Shown: positions 15,715 through 22,928 of the stretch, piece by piece | Layout: each line of letters opens with the position of its first letter | How positions within the stretch are numbered: the first letter of the stretch is position 1 | Assembly (NCBI RefSeq): GCF_024643285.1 | Contig: NZ_JAMSLW010000003.1 | Span: 124,001 to 188,000, forward strand | Direction of reading: 5' to 3' | Length of the DNA: 64,000 nt | From: Parapedobacter lycopersici | GTDB lineage: Bacteria; Bacteroidota; Bacteroidia; Sphingobacteriales; Sphingobacteriaceae | Program-made: the position numbers and the translations under genes | Notes under the pieces: generated by a model | Seen by the model: only the letters and a program-made list of their open reading frames with translations | The model's database searches: none | Told to the model about the DNA's origin: nothing

Positions 15715-16872
15715 ATGGGACTTTTCGACAACATGGAGCTTGGGGATGAAATTAATCCCCTTGCTTACAACCCGGACGATTACCCTACAATTGACCAAGT
15801 TGTAGATGGTATACTATGCAACAATAATCCGATCGAAGTCGATTTAAGATCGTTGTCAGTAAACGGGAAGGTGGTCAGGGATAAAATGGATAAGTATCTA
15901 TCAAAAAAGGATCACATTCCAAGCTCGGCACTTAAAGAAGCATTAAGAAACCCCGCTTCATTTTATTTCTATATGCACGATCAGTCCAACTTTGAAGAGA
16001 AATCAAAGGATCATTTCGAGCTTGGAACATTTGCCCACATGGCTTTCCTGGAGCCCGATTTATTTGATAGGACAATCACGGAACCGAAATGTAATTTAAC
16101 TACCATTATAGGGGCCAACCAGCTGGTCGACTTTTGGGAAAAGACAATTATCGCCAAGTACACGTACGAAGGAGTGCAGGATCGTTATCTGAACACCGCG
16201 CTTGATATGACGGAAAAAGCTGGGCTGGATGTAAAGAAGCTGGATGGAATGAAATACTATGCCTCATGCTTGCGGGACTTATCGGGTTACACCGTGATAA
16301 AAGAGCAGCACAAAGCCATTATAGATGTAATCAAACGGCATTACTACAACTACGGCGGCGGCATTATTCCGAAATTACTCCATGGCGCCTGTTTTGAAAC
16401 TTCGTTCTACGGGAAAGACCCTGTAACCGGCCTCGGCACAAGGGTAAGGCCTGATGCCTTCCAGGTTAGCGAAAACATCGGATTTGACGCCGTAATATCT
16501 TTTAAAACAACACACGCCGAAGACCTTAATAAATTCATTTACGATTCCGCAAAATACAAGTACGAGGTGTCGGAGGGATATTATCAGGATGTAATGAGTC
16601 ACATTACGAGTAGACCCTTTAATACCACGATAATGATCGTTCTTCAGACTGTGCCGCCTTTTCTTCCAGCCGTATTGATGTGGTCGCCCGATGACCTTGT
16701 TAACGGAAAATACAAAGCCCGGCATGCGCTTGACACAATTAGAGAATGTATGGACAAAGGCCTATTTCCGGGGTTTGAGGCATTGGCGGAAAAAGACCAT
16801 TACGGCATCATTCAGATGCAACAGCCCGACTGGGCGCAGAAATTACTTCATCCAGTAGATATAGAGATATGA
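15715..16872 (+). CDS. PD-(D/E)XK exonuclease, RecE-like
   Basis: This 385-residue protein resembles the C-terminal nuclease of RecE/exonuclease VIII. Landmarks are FELGTFAHMAFLEPDLF (about 100-116), ACFETSFYGKD, GTRVRPDAF (about 243-251), ISFKTT (about 262-267) and a YQDVM motif (about 291). The first acidic residue is the D of RPD and the lysine is in SFK. The acidic residue usually found two positions before the lysine is a serine here, which is unusual. It probably processes double-strand ends for phage recombination. It overlaps the next gene by ATGA. Confidence 0.8.
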   Translation: MGLFDNMELGDEINPLAYNPDDYPTIDQVVDGILCNNNPIEVDLRSLSVNGKVVRDKMDKYLSKKDHIPSSALKEALRNPASFYFYMHDQSNFEEKSKDHFELGTFAHMAFLEPDLFDRTITEPKCNLTTIIGANQLVDFWEKTIIAKYTYEGVQDRYLNTALDMTEKAGLDVKKLDGMKYYASCLRDLSGYTVIKEQHKAIIDVIKRHYYNYGGGIIPKLLHGACFETSFYGKDPVTGLGTRVRPDAFQVSENIGFDAVISFKTTHAEDLNKFIYDSAKYKYEVSEGYYQDVMSHITSRPFNTTIMIVLQTVPPFLPAVLMWSPDDLVNGKYKARHALDTIRECMDKGLFPGFEALAEKDHYGIIQMQQPDWAQKLLHPVDIEI

Positions 16873-17075
16873 GCACCATTCAAAAAATACGCGAACATTT
16901 CTTAAAGGGAGGAAAAATTAGCGCTTGTGAAGCGGCAAGAAGGTTCCTAACTCCTGACCTACGAAAATACGTCAGCGACCTTCGGAATGCGAAAGAACCT
17001 AAAGACAGGATGGAAATACGGGACGAATGGAGGAAATCAAAGGACGGTAAACGATACAAAGTATACTTTTTATGA
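16869..17075 (+). CDS. Winged helix-turn-helix-like small protein (68 aa)
   Basis: A 68-residue basic protein with the pattern KIREHFLKGGKISACEAAR, RKYVSDLRNA and a beta hairpin at KDGKRYKVYFL. This looks like the short winged-helix proteins found beside recombination genes in phages of Bacteroidota. It likely binds DNA. Overlaps both neighbours by 4 bases. Confidence 0.65.
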   Translation: MSTIQKIREHFLKGGKISACEAARRFLTPDLRKYVSDLRNAKEPKDRMEIRDEWRKSKDGKRYKVYFL

Positions 17076-17386
17076 TGGAAAACGAACAATACATAACCAA
17101 CCCGGGGACCGGAAGCCTGTTCCCGACAAAGCAAAAGAAACAGCCGAACTCACCCGACTTCTATGGAGATATAGTTACTCCGGACGGAATGAAGCTCAAA
17201 GTTTCCGGATGGGTAAGAAAGGCTAAATCAGGACTTGAATACATAAGCCTTTCGGTTCGTGAAGATGAACCATATGTGGGAAATCCAACCGATATAATGT
17301 CAAAGGCACAAAGCGCCACTATTGTGTCAGATGAAGTAGAGGTAGCAGAGGTTGTGGACGAAAAGGATGACGACCTGCCATTTTAA
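17072..17386 (+). CDS. ssDNA-binding-like protein with SSB-type acidic tip
   Basis: A 104-residue protein with a central beta-rich domain (DFYGDIVTPDGMKLKVSGWVRKAKSG, YISLSVRED) resembling DUF736-like small proteins. It ends in DEKDDDLPF, which mimics the conserved C-terminal tip (DDDIPF) by which SSB recruits replication and repair enzymes. It lies just after the exonuclease. I infer a role as an SSB-like accessory of recombination or replication. Confidence 0.6.
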   Translation: MMENEQYITNPGTGSLFPTKQKKQPNSPDFYGDIVTPDGMKLKVSGWVRKAKSGLEYISLSVREDEPYVGNPTDIMSKAQSATIVSDEVEVAEVVDEKDDDLPF

Positions 17387-17559
17387 TGATTCTACTTAAT
17401 GACGTTTTCAGTCTGTCCTACAAAGATGGTAAAAAGCCACTGAAGTACGCTTCAAAAGGCCAAAAAGCGAAGCTTATATCCGATCACGGAAACGTACTGA
17501 TAGTCGAGGCAAACGGTTTAAAATTTCCAATAAACAGAAAAGATGTCAAAGCCAATTGA
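17386..17559 (+). CDS. Small early protein (57 aa)
   Basis: A 57-residue basic protein (MILLNDVFSLSYKDGKKPLK; KLISDHGNVLIVEANGLKFPIN) with a beta-rich SH3-like pattern. It starts in a TAATG overlap with the previous stop and overlaps the next gene by 17 bases. Function unknown. Confidence 0.6.
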   Translation: MILLNDVFSLSYKDGKKPLKYASKGQKAKLISDHGNVLIVEANGLKFPINRKDVKAN

Positions 17560-17788
17560 GAAATATAAAGATAATGCCAGGCGGAGCAAATACCTGTGTG
17601 AACTGATGGAGCAGTACATGGACCTTCTTTTCGTATACGAGCGTAATGGGAAGCTTGAGGCGTGCGATGTAGAAGCGAAGATCTGCGCGATTAAAATCGA
17701 ACTGGATGGAATTTGGGATGAGCAGATGGATCTGCTGGACAAGATCAAACCATTTGAGAATAGAATACTGGCAAAACTGATAGCATGA
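17543..17788 (+). CDS. Helical hypothetical protein (81 aa)
   Basis: An 81-residue all-helical protein with charged heptads (RSKYLCELMEQYMDLLFVYERNGKLEACDVEAK). ATGA overlap with the replication gene that follows. Function unknown. Confidence 0.6.
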   Translation: MSKPIEKYKDNARRSKYLCELMEQYMDLLFVYERNGKLEACDVEAKICAIKIELDGIWDEQMDLLDKIKPFENRILAKLIA

Positions 17789-18612
17789 ACGGGTACGATT
17801 TACATAGGCAATGGTTTGATTTCGCTTTTGCAAATCAGGGATTAGTCACTCCTACACACACTGCTATGTACGCATGGTTTGTGGAGCTTAACAACCGTAT
17901 GGGATGGGTTGATCAATTCAATTGTCCGGCTTCTCAGACAATGGCGGCAATAGGGGTTAAACATCACTCAACATACAAAAAAACATTCGATGATCTTGTT
18001 GAATTCGGTTTTGTAAAAGTTATTGAGGAGGCAAAAAATCAGTGGACTGCATGCGTGATTGCTTTGTCAAAAAATGACGAAGCACGTAGCGAGGCACTTG
18101 ACAAAGCAATAGCGAGGCACATGTCAGAGCAACCGCAGGGCACGTATCAAGGCACACCGCAGGGCACGTGCGATATAAATAAACCTTTAAACTTAGAAAC
18201 CTTAAAACCTTTAAACCTTAAAACAGAAGCGCGTAAAGAAGAAAATTTTGATGTGGTAGAAGATTCAAAAAAAAAAGAAAAAAATGTCGCGCCGAAAAAA
18301 GAAAAGCCGGGGGTCGAGGAATTCGTGGAATATGGTCTCGGGGTCGTGCCGGGACTTTCTCAGGGGAACACGGAGGGCTGGATGTTTACACTCAGATCAA
18401 AATTCAACGCTTGGTCAGAAAACGGATGGAAGGATGGATTCAACAAACCCATACGAAATTGGAAAACTAAGATTCAAAGCACAATACCCTATTTAAAACC
18501 CGCAAGCAATGCAGTCATTAACCAAACACGAGAGCAAAGAATTGCAACAGGTGATCCCATGGACAACCTTGCACAACAGATACTCAACAACGCCGGTAAG
18601 GTCTATTCATGA
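17785..18612 (+). CDS. Phage replication initiation protein (O-like)
   Basis: This 275-residue protein has an N-terminal winged-helix region (residues 1-95) with TPTHTAMYAWFVELNNRMGWVDQF, SQTMAAIGVKHHSTYKKTFDDLVEFGFV, as in phage replication initiators. A low-complexity linker (about 113-180) encodes PQGTYQGTPQGTC, then LNLETLKPLNLKT and a lysine-rich stretch. A conserved C-terminal part has FTLRSKFNAWSENGWKDGFNKPIRNWKTKI. The linker DNA carries repeats that look like an origin. The role as an initiator rests on this layout and the gene context; no enzymatic motif is present. Confidence 0.7.
   Translation: MNGYDLHRQWFDFAFANQGLVTPTHTAMYAWFVELNNRMGWVDQFNCPASQTMAAIGVKHHSTYKKTFDDLVEFGFVKVIEEAKNQWTACVIALSKNDEARSEALDKAIARHMSEQPQGTYQGTPQGTCDINKPLNLETLKPLNLKTEARKEENFDVVEDSKKKEKNVAPKKEKPGVEEFVEYGLGVVPGLSQGNTEGWMFTLRSKFNAWSENGWKDGFNKPIRNWKTKIQSTIPYLKPASNAVINQTREQRIATGDPMDNLAQQILNNAGKVYS
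18093..18224 (+). other. Candidate phage replication origin inside the initiator gene
   Basis: Five GGCAC boxes start at 18093, 18116, 18139, 18151 and 18163, that is at intervals of 23, 23, 12 and 12 bases. They include two copies of a 14-base repeat ACCGCAGGGCACGT (18132, 18156). Next comes an AT-rich block (18181-18224) with AAACCTTTAAAC repeated with a 24-base period. Iterons plus an AT-rich tract inside the initiator gene is the lambda ori plan. Coding low complexity is the alternative explanation. Confidence 0.5.
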
Positions 18613-19228
18613 TGTTATTAGATCCGGAATGCCTTCGGTGGCCGAGGTCTCGAAAGTATATGGGATTGAGGTTGCTCAATCGGTAGTTACGCTGGCGGTG
18701 TCAGATCTGATAAAATCCATAAACGTAGGTAAAACAATGGATGTGTCCCAAAAGGCACAGGCTGTTTCAATGCTTATTGAGTGCCATCCGTACATGACAC
18801 TCGCTGACGTGAAATTCTTCTCTTTTCGATTCAAAAGAGGTGATTTCGGAAAGCAATATGACCGGCTGGATACGCAGGTAATAATGCAGGCTGCTGAACA
18901 GTATTTTTCTGAAAAGAGCGAAGTAGTTGGTGAAATGTCCGCTAACACCCACTATCGTGCCAAGAAGACCGAGTACAATCAACCTTATCACCCCAGCGTC
19001 GTAGACGCGATAAAGAGAGCTGTTGGAGAAAAGAAAGTAGGGGAGGTTAAGCCGGTTGAAGAAAAGAAATTGGATATCGGCCAGGTTTGGATACGTCAAT
19101 TCAATAATCTTCATCGAAAATACGGAATAGAAACCGGAATACGGATGATTCAAATAGGCAGTGAAAAATTTGATATAACAGGATTCTTGAACCGAAAAGC
19201 CAGTAATTATGAAAAGATGGACAGATGA
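18509..19228 (+). CDS. Replication-associated phage protein (helicase-loader position)
   Basis: A 239-residue mainly helical protein. Recognisable stretches are PVRSIHDVIRSGMPSVAEVSKVYG (about 29-52), a SIDE-like helix SLLIECHPYMTLADVKFFSFRFKRGDFGK (about 88-118) and a C-terminal WIRQFNNLHRKYG. Proteins with this central pattern follow the initiator in phages of Bacteroidota and I infer a helicase-loader-like role. No Walker motif is present, so it is not a DnaC ATPase. The start at 18509 overlaps the initiator gene by 104 bases; a later ATG at 18629 is the alternative, but the N-terminal part looks protein-like. Confidence 0.6.
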   Translation: MQSLTKHESKELQQVIPWTTLHNRYSTTPVRSIHDVIRSGMPSVAEVSKVYGIEVAQSVVTLAVSDLIKSINVGKTMDVSQKAQAVSMLIECHPYMTLADVKFFSFRFKRGDFGKQYDRLDTQVIMQAAEQYFSEKSEVVGEMSANTHYRAKKTEYNQPYHPSVVDAIKRAVGEKKVGEVKPVEEKKLDIGQVWIRQFNNLHRKYGIETGIRMIQIGSEKFDITGFLNRKASNYEKMDR

Positions 19229-19517
19229 TGAAAAGCGATACATATCAATGCATCGAAACAAATCAACAAAAAAGCTAGCTGAAATATTTGGAGTATCAGA
19301 GAACTCCATTAAGACTTTGAGATCTAGGCTAGGGATAAAAAGAGTTAAGAGATTTCCAATTGATTCAAATATAAAAGAGATACTAAAGGAGGAAAAAGTT
19401 TGTGTGCCAGCAAAAGTCCCAGTTTGCGCACCAACAAAAGTAATAATGGTAAATGGCAGGCGAACTGAGATATGGGGTAAGCCGTCATTTATTCAAAAAC
19501 TGGAGGAAAGGAGATGA
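19209..19517 (+). CDS. Myb/SANT-like HTH protein (102 aa)
   Basis: The N-terminal 45 residues (KRWTDDEKRYISMHRNKSTKKLAEIFGVSENSIKT) form a SANT/Myb-like or homeodomain-like HTH that scans for DNA. The C-terminal half is basic with VIMVNGRRTEIWG. A role in early regulation or replication is likely. It overlaps its neighbours on both sides. Confidence 0.65.
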   Translation: MKRWTDDEKRYISMHRNKSTKKLAEIFGVSENSIKTLRSRLGIKRVKRFPIDSNIKEILKEEKVCVPAKVPVCAPTKVIMVNGRRTEIWGKPSFIQKLEERR

Positions 19518-19786
19518 GAAGATTAAGCAAAAAACGGGCAAAGCAATACCGGGATTATTCGAAGGTTCGGAAAGAATTTCTACTGGAGAACCCGTATTGC
19601 CAAGCCCGTATACCAGGCTGCATGCTTGAGGCAACCGACATCCATCACAAGAAAGGGAAAATCGAAGGGTTGCTTAATGATACTAGATACTTTCTTTCTG
19701 TATGCCGGTCATGCCATAATTATATAGAGGGGCATCCAATCGAGGCAAAGGAAAAGGGATTCAGTTTAAGCAGATTGGCTGTATGA
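19514..19786 (+). CDS. HNH-type nuclease-like protein (90 aa)
   Basis: A 90-residue protein with the layout Cx5C (CQARIPGC), DIHHKKGK, and VCRSCHNYIEGHP, the zinc-binding frame and histidine pair of small HNH nucleases. In phages such proteins occur among replication genes as Holliday-junction or recombination factors (NinG-like position). The histidine pair at about residues 43-44 would be catalytic. It is the last gene of the first early block before a leftward regulator. Confidence 0.7.
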   Translation: MRRLSKKRAKQYRDYSKVRKEFLLENPYCQARIPGCMLEATDIHHKKGKIEGLLNDTRYFLSVCRSCHNYIEGHPIEAKEKGFSLSRLAV

Positions 19787-19787
19787 C

Positions 19788-19931
19788 TTACTTAACCTTT
19801 TGCTTTTTCGCTTCATCCCTAACAAGGATCTCAATGATTGCTGCCTGGCTAACACCTTGTTTTTCAGACAGCTTCTTTAGCAAATCGTTGCATTCATCGG
19901 TAAGCCTAAAAGTATTTGATTTTTTTGCCAT
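19788..19931 (-). CDS. Ribbon-helix-helix DNA-binding protein (47 aa)
   Basis: A 47-residue CopG/Arc-like protein: strand KSNTFRLTDEC, helix NDLLKKLSEKQG and helix SQAAIIEILVRDEA, then a lysine tail. I choose the ATG at 19931 because the residues upstream of it come from the operator DNA. It is the only leftward gene inside the rightward early region. It faces a consensus rightward promoter covered by three alternating half-sites, the expected target of such a dimer. Confidence 0.75.
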   Translation of the reverse strand: MAKKSNTFRLTDECNDLLKKLSEKQGVSQAAIIEILVRDEAKKQKVK

Positions 19932-19937
19932 AAAATA

Positions 19938-19977
19938 TTTGGATTGTATTAACATTGTTAATACATTTGTATTAACA
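19938..19977 (+). promoter_or_regulatory. Second early promoter with triple operator
   Basis: TTTG (19938-19941), a 20-base gap and TACATTTG (19962-19969) are a full consensus rightward promoter. Overlapping it are three 10-base half-sites in alternating orientation: TGTATTAACA (19945-19954), TGTTAATACA (19956-19965), TGTATTAACA (19968-19977). Binding would cover both the spacer and the -7 element. It would drive the genes from 20052 onward. Confidence 0.7.
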
Positions 19978-19996
19978 ATTGACATACATTGTTAGG

Positions 19997-20004
19997 CAAA
20001 TATA
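19997..20004 (-). promoter_or_regulatory. -7 element for the ribbon-helix-helix gene
   Basis: Minus-strand TATATTTG matches TAnnTTTG. No clear -33 element upstream. The operator sites lie between it and the gene, which would allow autoregulation. Confidence 0.4.
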
Positions 20005-20051
20005 ATAATAATCTTGATTAGTAATTGAATAAATAAATAAACTCATACGCC

Positions 20052-20333
20052 ATGCCACCATTAGTCACCCTATTCACAGCCTTTGCAATTCTGGTTTGCC
20101 TGTTGGCGATCGCTGTCGCAATAAATGGATTCCGACCGATTGTATTCAGCACTAAAAAGAAAACGGTTTTAAAGAACCGGCTGCTTGCCGATCTGGAATC
20201 TAATATATCCGCTTTTATTGGATCTAATGTCTGCATCGAAACCGATTCCATGAGGGTATACGATTTAGGCAGACGCAGGTGCATCGGAGAGGTGAACGTA
20301 CTGCCGGACGGATTTGAATTTGAGATTAAATAA
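20052..20333 (+). CDS. Membrane-anchored hypothetical protein (93 aa)
   Basis: One N-terminal transmembrane helix (residues 4-26) and a basic linker lead into a small beta-rich domain (ETDSMRVYDLGRRRCIGEVNVLPDGFEFEIK). First gene behind the operator-controlled promoter at 19938. Function unknown. Confidence 0.6.
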   Translation: MPPLVTLFTAFAILVCLLAIAVAINGFRPIVFSTKKKTVLKNRLLADLESNISAFIGSNVCIETDSMRVYDLGRRRCIGEVNVLPDGFEFEIK

Positions 20334-20349
20334 AACCTTAAATAATACA

Positions 20350-20727
20350 ATGAAAAAACTACAAATCGACGAAGCCAAAGCAAAGACGCTTTATGCTTCA
20401 GCAAGTCCTGAAATCAAGGTAATCTTTGAGGAAACATTTGGCCGGAAGACCTTCTTCGGTAAGGTAACAGACCGTATTAAATCCTATGAGGATGCTTGTG
20501 AGGAACTGGGTGAAACACCTATTTATCTGTCGGCGTTTAATTTCCTTCCGGAGATTGATCGGAAATCACAGTTTGCTTTTCATCAGTTGACTATCATTGC
20601 GCGCGCCCTGAACGAGGGATGGGAGCCTGATTGGTCAGACTCAAATCAGTACAAATGGAATGTCTACCAACGTTACAAAACGGGCTCCGGCCTGTCGAAC
20701 CACGGCTACGATAACTGGAATACTTAA
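20350..20727 (+). CDS. Phage-associated hypothetical protein, apparently C-terminally shortened
   Basis: A 125-residue protein from the ATG at 20350 (MKKLQIDEAKAKTLYASASP), with a conserved block around AFHQLTIIARALNEGWEPDWSDSNQYKW. From memory, related phage proteins continue past the Gly/Ser/Asn-rich segment with a VGSRLCFKS-like tail. Here the frame stops after GYDNWNT, and an HNH nuclease gene begins 7 bases later. I infer that the tail was lost when the nuclease gene arrived. Function unknown. Confidence 0.6.
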   Translation: MKKLQIDEAKAKTLYASASPEIKVIFEETFGRKTFFGKVTDRIKSYEDACEELGETPIYLSAFNFLPEIDRKSQFAFHQLTIIARALNEGWEPDWSDSNQYKWNVYQRYKTGSGLSNHGYDNWNT

Positions 20728-20734
20728 AGATAAT

Positions 20735-21340
20735 ATGATGAAAAGAAAAAGAGAATATCACGGAGAATCAAAAACGGACTTGTATAGCCGTTGGTCGTCA
20801 ATGAGGTGCCGTGTATCTCCTAAATGGAAGTACAGGGATCATTATTACGACAGGGGCATAATAGTATGTGAAGAATGGGACAGCTTCTTGGCTTTCAAAG
20901 AATGGGCTTTGGAAAACGGTTACCGTAAGGATTTGGAGCTTGACAGAATAGATAACGACAAAGGGTATTCGCCTGACAACTGTCGTTTTGTGGATAGGTT
21001 GACCAACAATTCAAATCGATCAAATACCATCATGGTTCCGTATGAGGGTGAAATGGTTTCACTTACCATCATGTCGGAGAAATTAGGCCTGTCAAGGCGT
21101 GAATACAACACCATTCGTAGGCGTATAATGAACGGATGGGATGGAGAAAAAGCACTTAATACGCCTGTCACAAAGGGGAGATATGGTCATTCAGGCACTA
21201 TAAAAGTTGTCGACATGAATACAAATCGTGTTTACGATAGCTTGAAAGATGCGGCAATGGAGTTTGGTATAAGTCCGTCAAAGTTATCAGAAATGCTTAT
21301 CGGATCGAGAAACAATAGCACGTCACTTCAATACGCATAA
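20735..21340 (+). CDS. HNH homing-type endonuclease
   Basis: A 201-residue protein. The N-terminal half is an HNH nuclease of the homing type: LYSRWSSMRCRVSPKWKYRDHYYDRGI, then LELDRIDNDKGYSPDNCRFVDRLTN (about residues 65-95). The C-terminal half carries two DNA-binding repeats (SLTIMSEKLGLSRREYNTIRRRI; SLKDAAMEFGISPSKLSEML), the second like the NUMOD1/IENR1 modules of intron-encoded nucleases. The start ATG at 20735 is directly followed by another ATG. It is probably a selfish gene that inserted into the early operon. Confidence 0.8.
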   Translation: MMKRKREYHGESKTDLYSRWSSMRCRVSPKWKYRDHYYDRGIIVCEEWDSFLAFKEWALENGYRKDLELDRIDNDKGYSPDNCRFVDRLTNNSNRSNTIMVPYEGEMVSLTIMSEKLGLSRREYNTIRRRIMNGWDGEKALNTPVTKGRYGHSGTIKVVDMNTNRVYDSLKDAAMEFGISPSKLSEMLIGSRNNSTSLQYA

Positions 21341-21407
21341 GACAATAGTAAAGGAAAACGGATGGCTTGAGTTTACTTAATTATAACACCAGGCATAATT
21401 GATAATC

Positions 21408-21611
21408 ATGAAAAACTTAGTTACAACAGTCATAACCAAAATAGTCAACTGCCTGATGGCCGCGGGTCTTTTGATACTGCTGCTGGGCAATCTGTTCTTT
21501 CTGATTGAGATCGCTTCAGAAGCGATAAGGATACCCGATATAGTACAATGGTTTTCGGTGGTGGCAACCATTGCTCTTGTAGGTGTGATTTACAATAAAA
21601 TCGAGATATGA
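21408..21611 (+). CDS. Small membrane protein (67 aa)
   Basis: Two predicted transmembrane helices (about residues 12-34 and 42-62). It overlaps the following lipoprotein gene by ATGA (21608). I use the ATG at 21408. Function unknown. Confidence 0.6.
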   Translation: MKNLVTTVITKIVNCLMAAGLLILLLGNLFFLIEIASEAIRIPDIVQWFSVVATIALVGVIYNKIEI

Positions 21612-21994
21612 AAACAATCTTAATACTTATGGCAGCTCTGATAGTCTTTGCTGCCTGTTCGAAGGAGGAGCTTCCAAAACCTCAGATTATCACCTATGAA
21701 GCATGGTGCGACAATTGTTTCATCTTCCTGGAAGATGCTGCCGTCAACCGCACCAATGTGGAGGAATTGAAGGACTACAAGAAATTCAACGTATCCGGTT
21801 ACTTCCGCTACGAGTTTGAGAATACAAAGAACCTTGAAAAGGTCTTTGCGACCATCATTGTATCTGTTTTCTACCCATACGATCAGGATATAACCGTAAG
21901 GATCACGGACAGCAGGTCCGGCAATGTACGGGAGGAGTCCCATCGCGTAACCACGTCTGATAGGGATAGGATCTCAATCGAAATGGAGTTATAG
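21608..21994 (+). CDS. Putative lipoprotein (128 aa)
   Basis: A lipoprotein signal with lipobox VFAAC (Cys at residue 17). The mature domain is about 110 residues and beta-rich (YRYEFENTKNLEKVFATIIVSVFYP; VTSDRDRISIEMEL). A lipoprotein in an early phage operon is notable: it could alter the envelope early in infection, for example to block superinfection. That is inference. Confidence 0.7.
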   Translation: MKTILILMAALIVFAACSKEELPKPQIITYEAWCDNCFIFLEDAAVNRTNVEELKDYKKFNVSGYFRYEFENTKNLEKVFATIIVSVFYPYDQDITVRITDSRSGNVREESHRVTTSDRDRISIEMEL

Positions 21995-21996
21995 CG

Positions 21997-22200
21997 ATGA
22001 TTGTGAAAATGAAAAGCGGCAGGGAGGCGGTGATATGCCTTACTACACCATCCGGAATATACGGTTACTACGAGGATAGGAATGGGAATAACATTCCCAC
22101 CAGCTGGCAGCCGGACGGACAGTGGCTCAAATCGAACCCATCGTCAAGGGATCTTGACTTAACACAGGAATCAAACCCCGAACTAATAAAACAACAATGA
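21997..22200 (+). CDS. Hypothetical protein (67 aa)
   Basis: A small protein with a predicted beta hairpin pair (MIVKMKSGREAVICLTTPSGIYG; SWQPDGQW) and a polar tail. It overlaps the next gene by ATGA at 22197. Function unknown. Confidence 0.6.
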   Translation: MIVKMKSGREAVICLTTPSGIYGYYEDRNGNNIPTSWQPDGQWLKSNPSSRDLDLTQESNPELIKQQ

Positions 22201-22379
22201 AACTGATATTAATTTACCTGGTATTTCTGGCTGTTTGCATAACCTTCTTCACAACAGTGAGTGAGGATGATGAGCCGGTAGAAACGGAAACCTGGCAGGT
22301 AGCGGACACTGTCTTTGTCAGCAATGGAATAGACACATTAAGGTTGGACGTGAGTAAACTTAGGCAAGATGAAAACTAA
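22197..22379 (+). CDS. Small membrane-anchored protein (60 aa)
   Basis: One N-terminal transmembrane helix (residues 2-20) with an acidic external part (SEDDEPVETETWQVADTVFV). Overlaps the next gene by 11 bases. Function unknown. Confidence 0.55.
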   Translation: MKLILIYLVFLAVCITFFTTVSEDDEPVETETWQVADTVFVSNGIDTLRLDVSKLRQDEN

Positions 22380-22647
22380 CGGAAATGAACCGATAAACTT
22401 AGCAATGTGGCGACAAACATCTGACACTGAAAGCCGTATCGCCACCGAAAAAGACAAACAATTCGGCATGCATCTGCACGCAAGTTGCGGCTTAACAAAG
22501 CGCGAATACTTCGCTTCTATGGCAATGGGTGGAATATTGGCTGACGTGAGATCATTGAGCGACGCTTCTTTAAAGGCAGTCGTTGAATCATCGGTGTCAA
22601 TCGCTGATTTGTTGATTGAAGAACTGAATAAGGAGGAACAGCAATGA
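22369..22647 (+). CDS. Phage hypothetical protein (92 aa)
   Basis: A helical protein with GLTKREYFASMAMGGILADV and VSIADLLIEELNK, a pattern shared by small early proteins of many phages of Bacteroidota. Overlaps its downstream neighbour by ATGA. Function unknown. Confidence 0.65.
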   Translation: MKTNGNEPINLAMWRQTSDTESRIATEKDKQFGMHLHASCGLTKREYFASMAMGGILADVRSLSDASLKAVVESSVSIADLLIEELNKEEQQ

Positions 22648-22928
22648 AAACACTGCAACAAATACGCGACGAAGTTGCGAGGGAATATGAATTTGAAACC
22701 TGGGTAGATATGAGCAAGTATGCCCCACTGAGGTTCTCAGATGAAGTATCCCGCCGATACGCCACGGAAGTCGCCAAAGCTACTCTGGAAAGGGCGGCTG
22801 AGAATGCAAAGATAAATGCCAGTAAAGTGAGCGGTGCTGTCCGGATCAAATCATGGGCACTTGGTCACGGAATCAAACTCACTCCGTCTCGAGAATCCAT
22901 CCTTGAAACCCCAATAGAACTACTGTAA
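22644..22928 (+). CDS. Hypothetical protein (94 aa), paralogue of 27151-27399
   Basis: The N-terminus MKTLQQIRDEVAREYEFETW and the later VAKATLERAAENA match the pattern of the gene at 27151 (MKTLQQIKDDLAKDQGYNDW; VAKETLKNAFDRV), so the two are paralogues. Short helical protein of unknown function. It overlaps the methyltransferase gene by one base (TAATG). Confidence 0.6.
   Translation: MKTLQQIRDEVAREYEFETWVDMSKYAPLRFSDEVSRRYATEVAKATLERAAENAKINASKVSGAVRIKSWALGHGIKLTPSRESILETPIELL

Noticed and set aside
18509-18612. The 104-base overlap as a programmed frameshift between the two replication genes
   Set aside because: No slippery site is visible, and the second gene has its own ATG and a protein-like N-terminus.
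19932-19985. N-terminal extension of the ribbon-helix-helix gene
   Set aside because: The added residues come from the operator repeats; ATG 19931 gives the normal family start.
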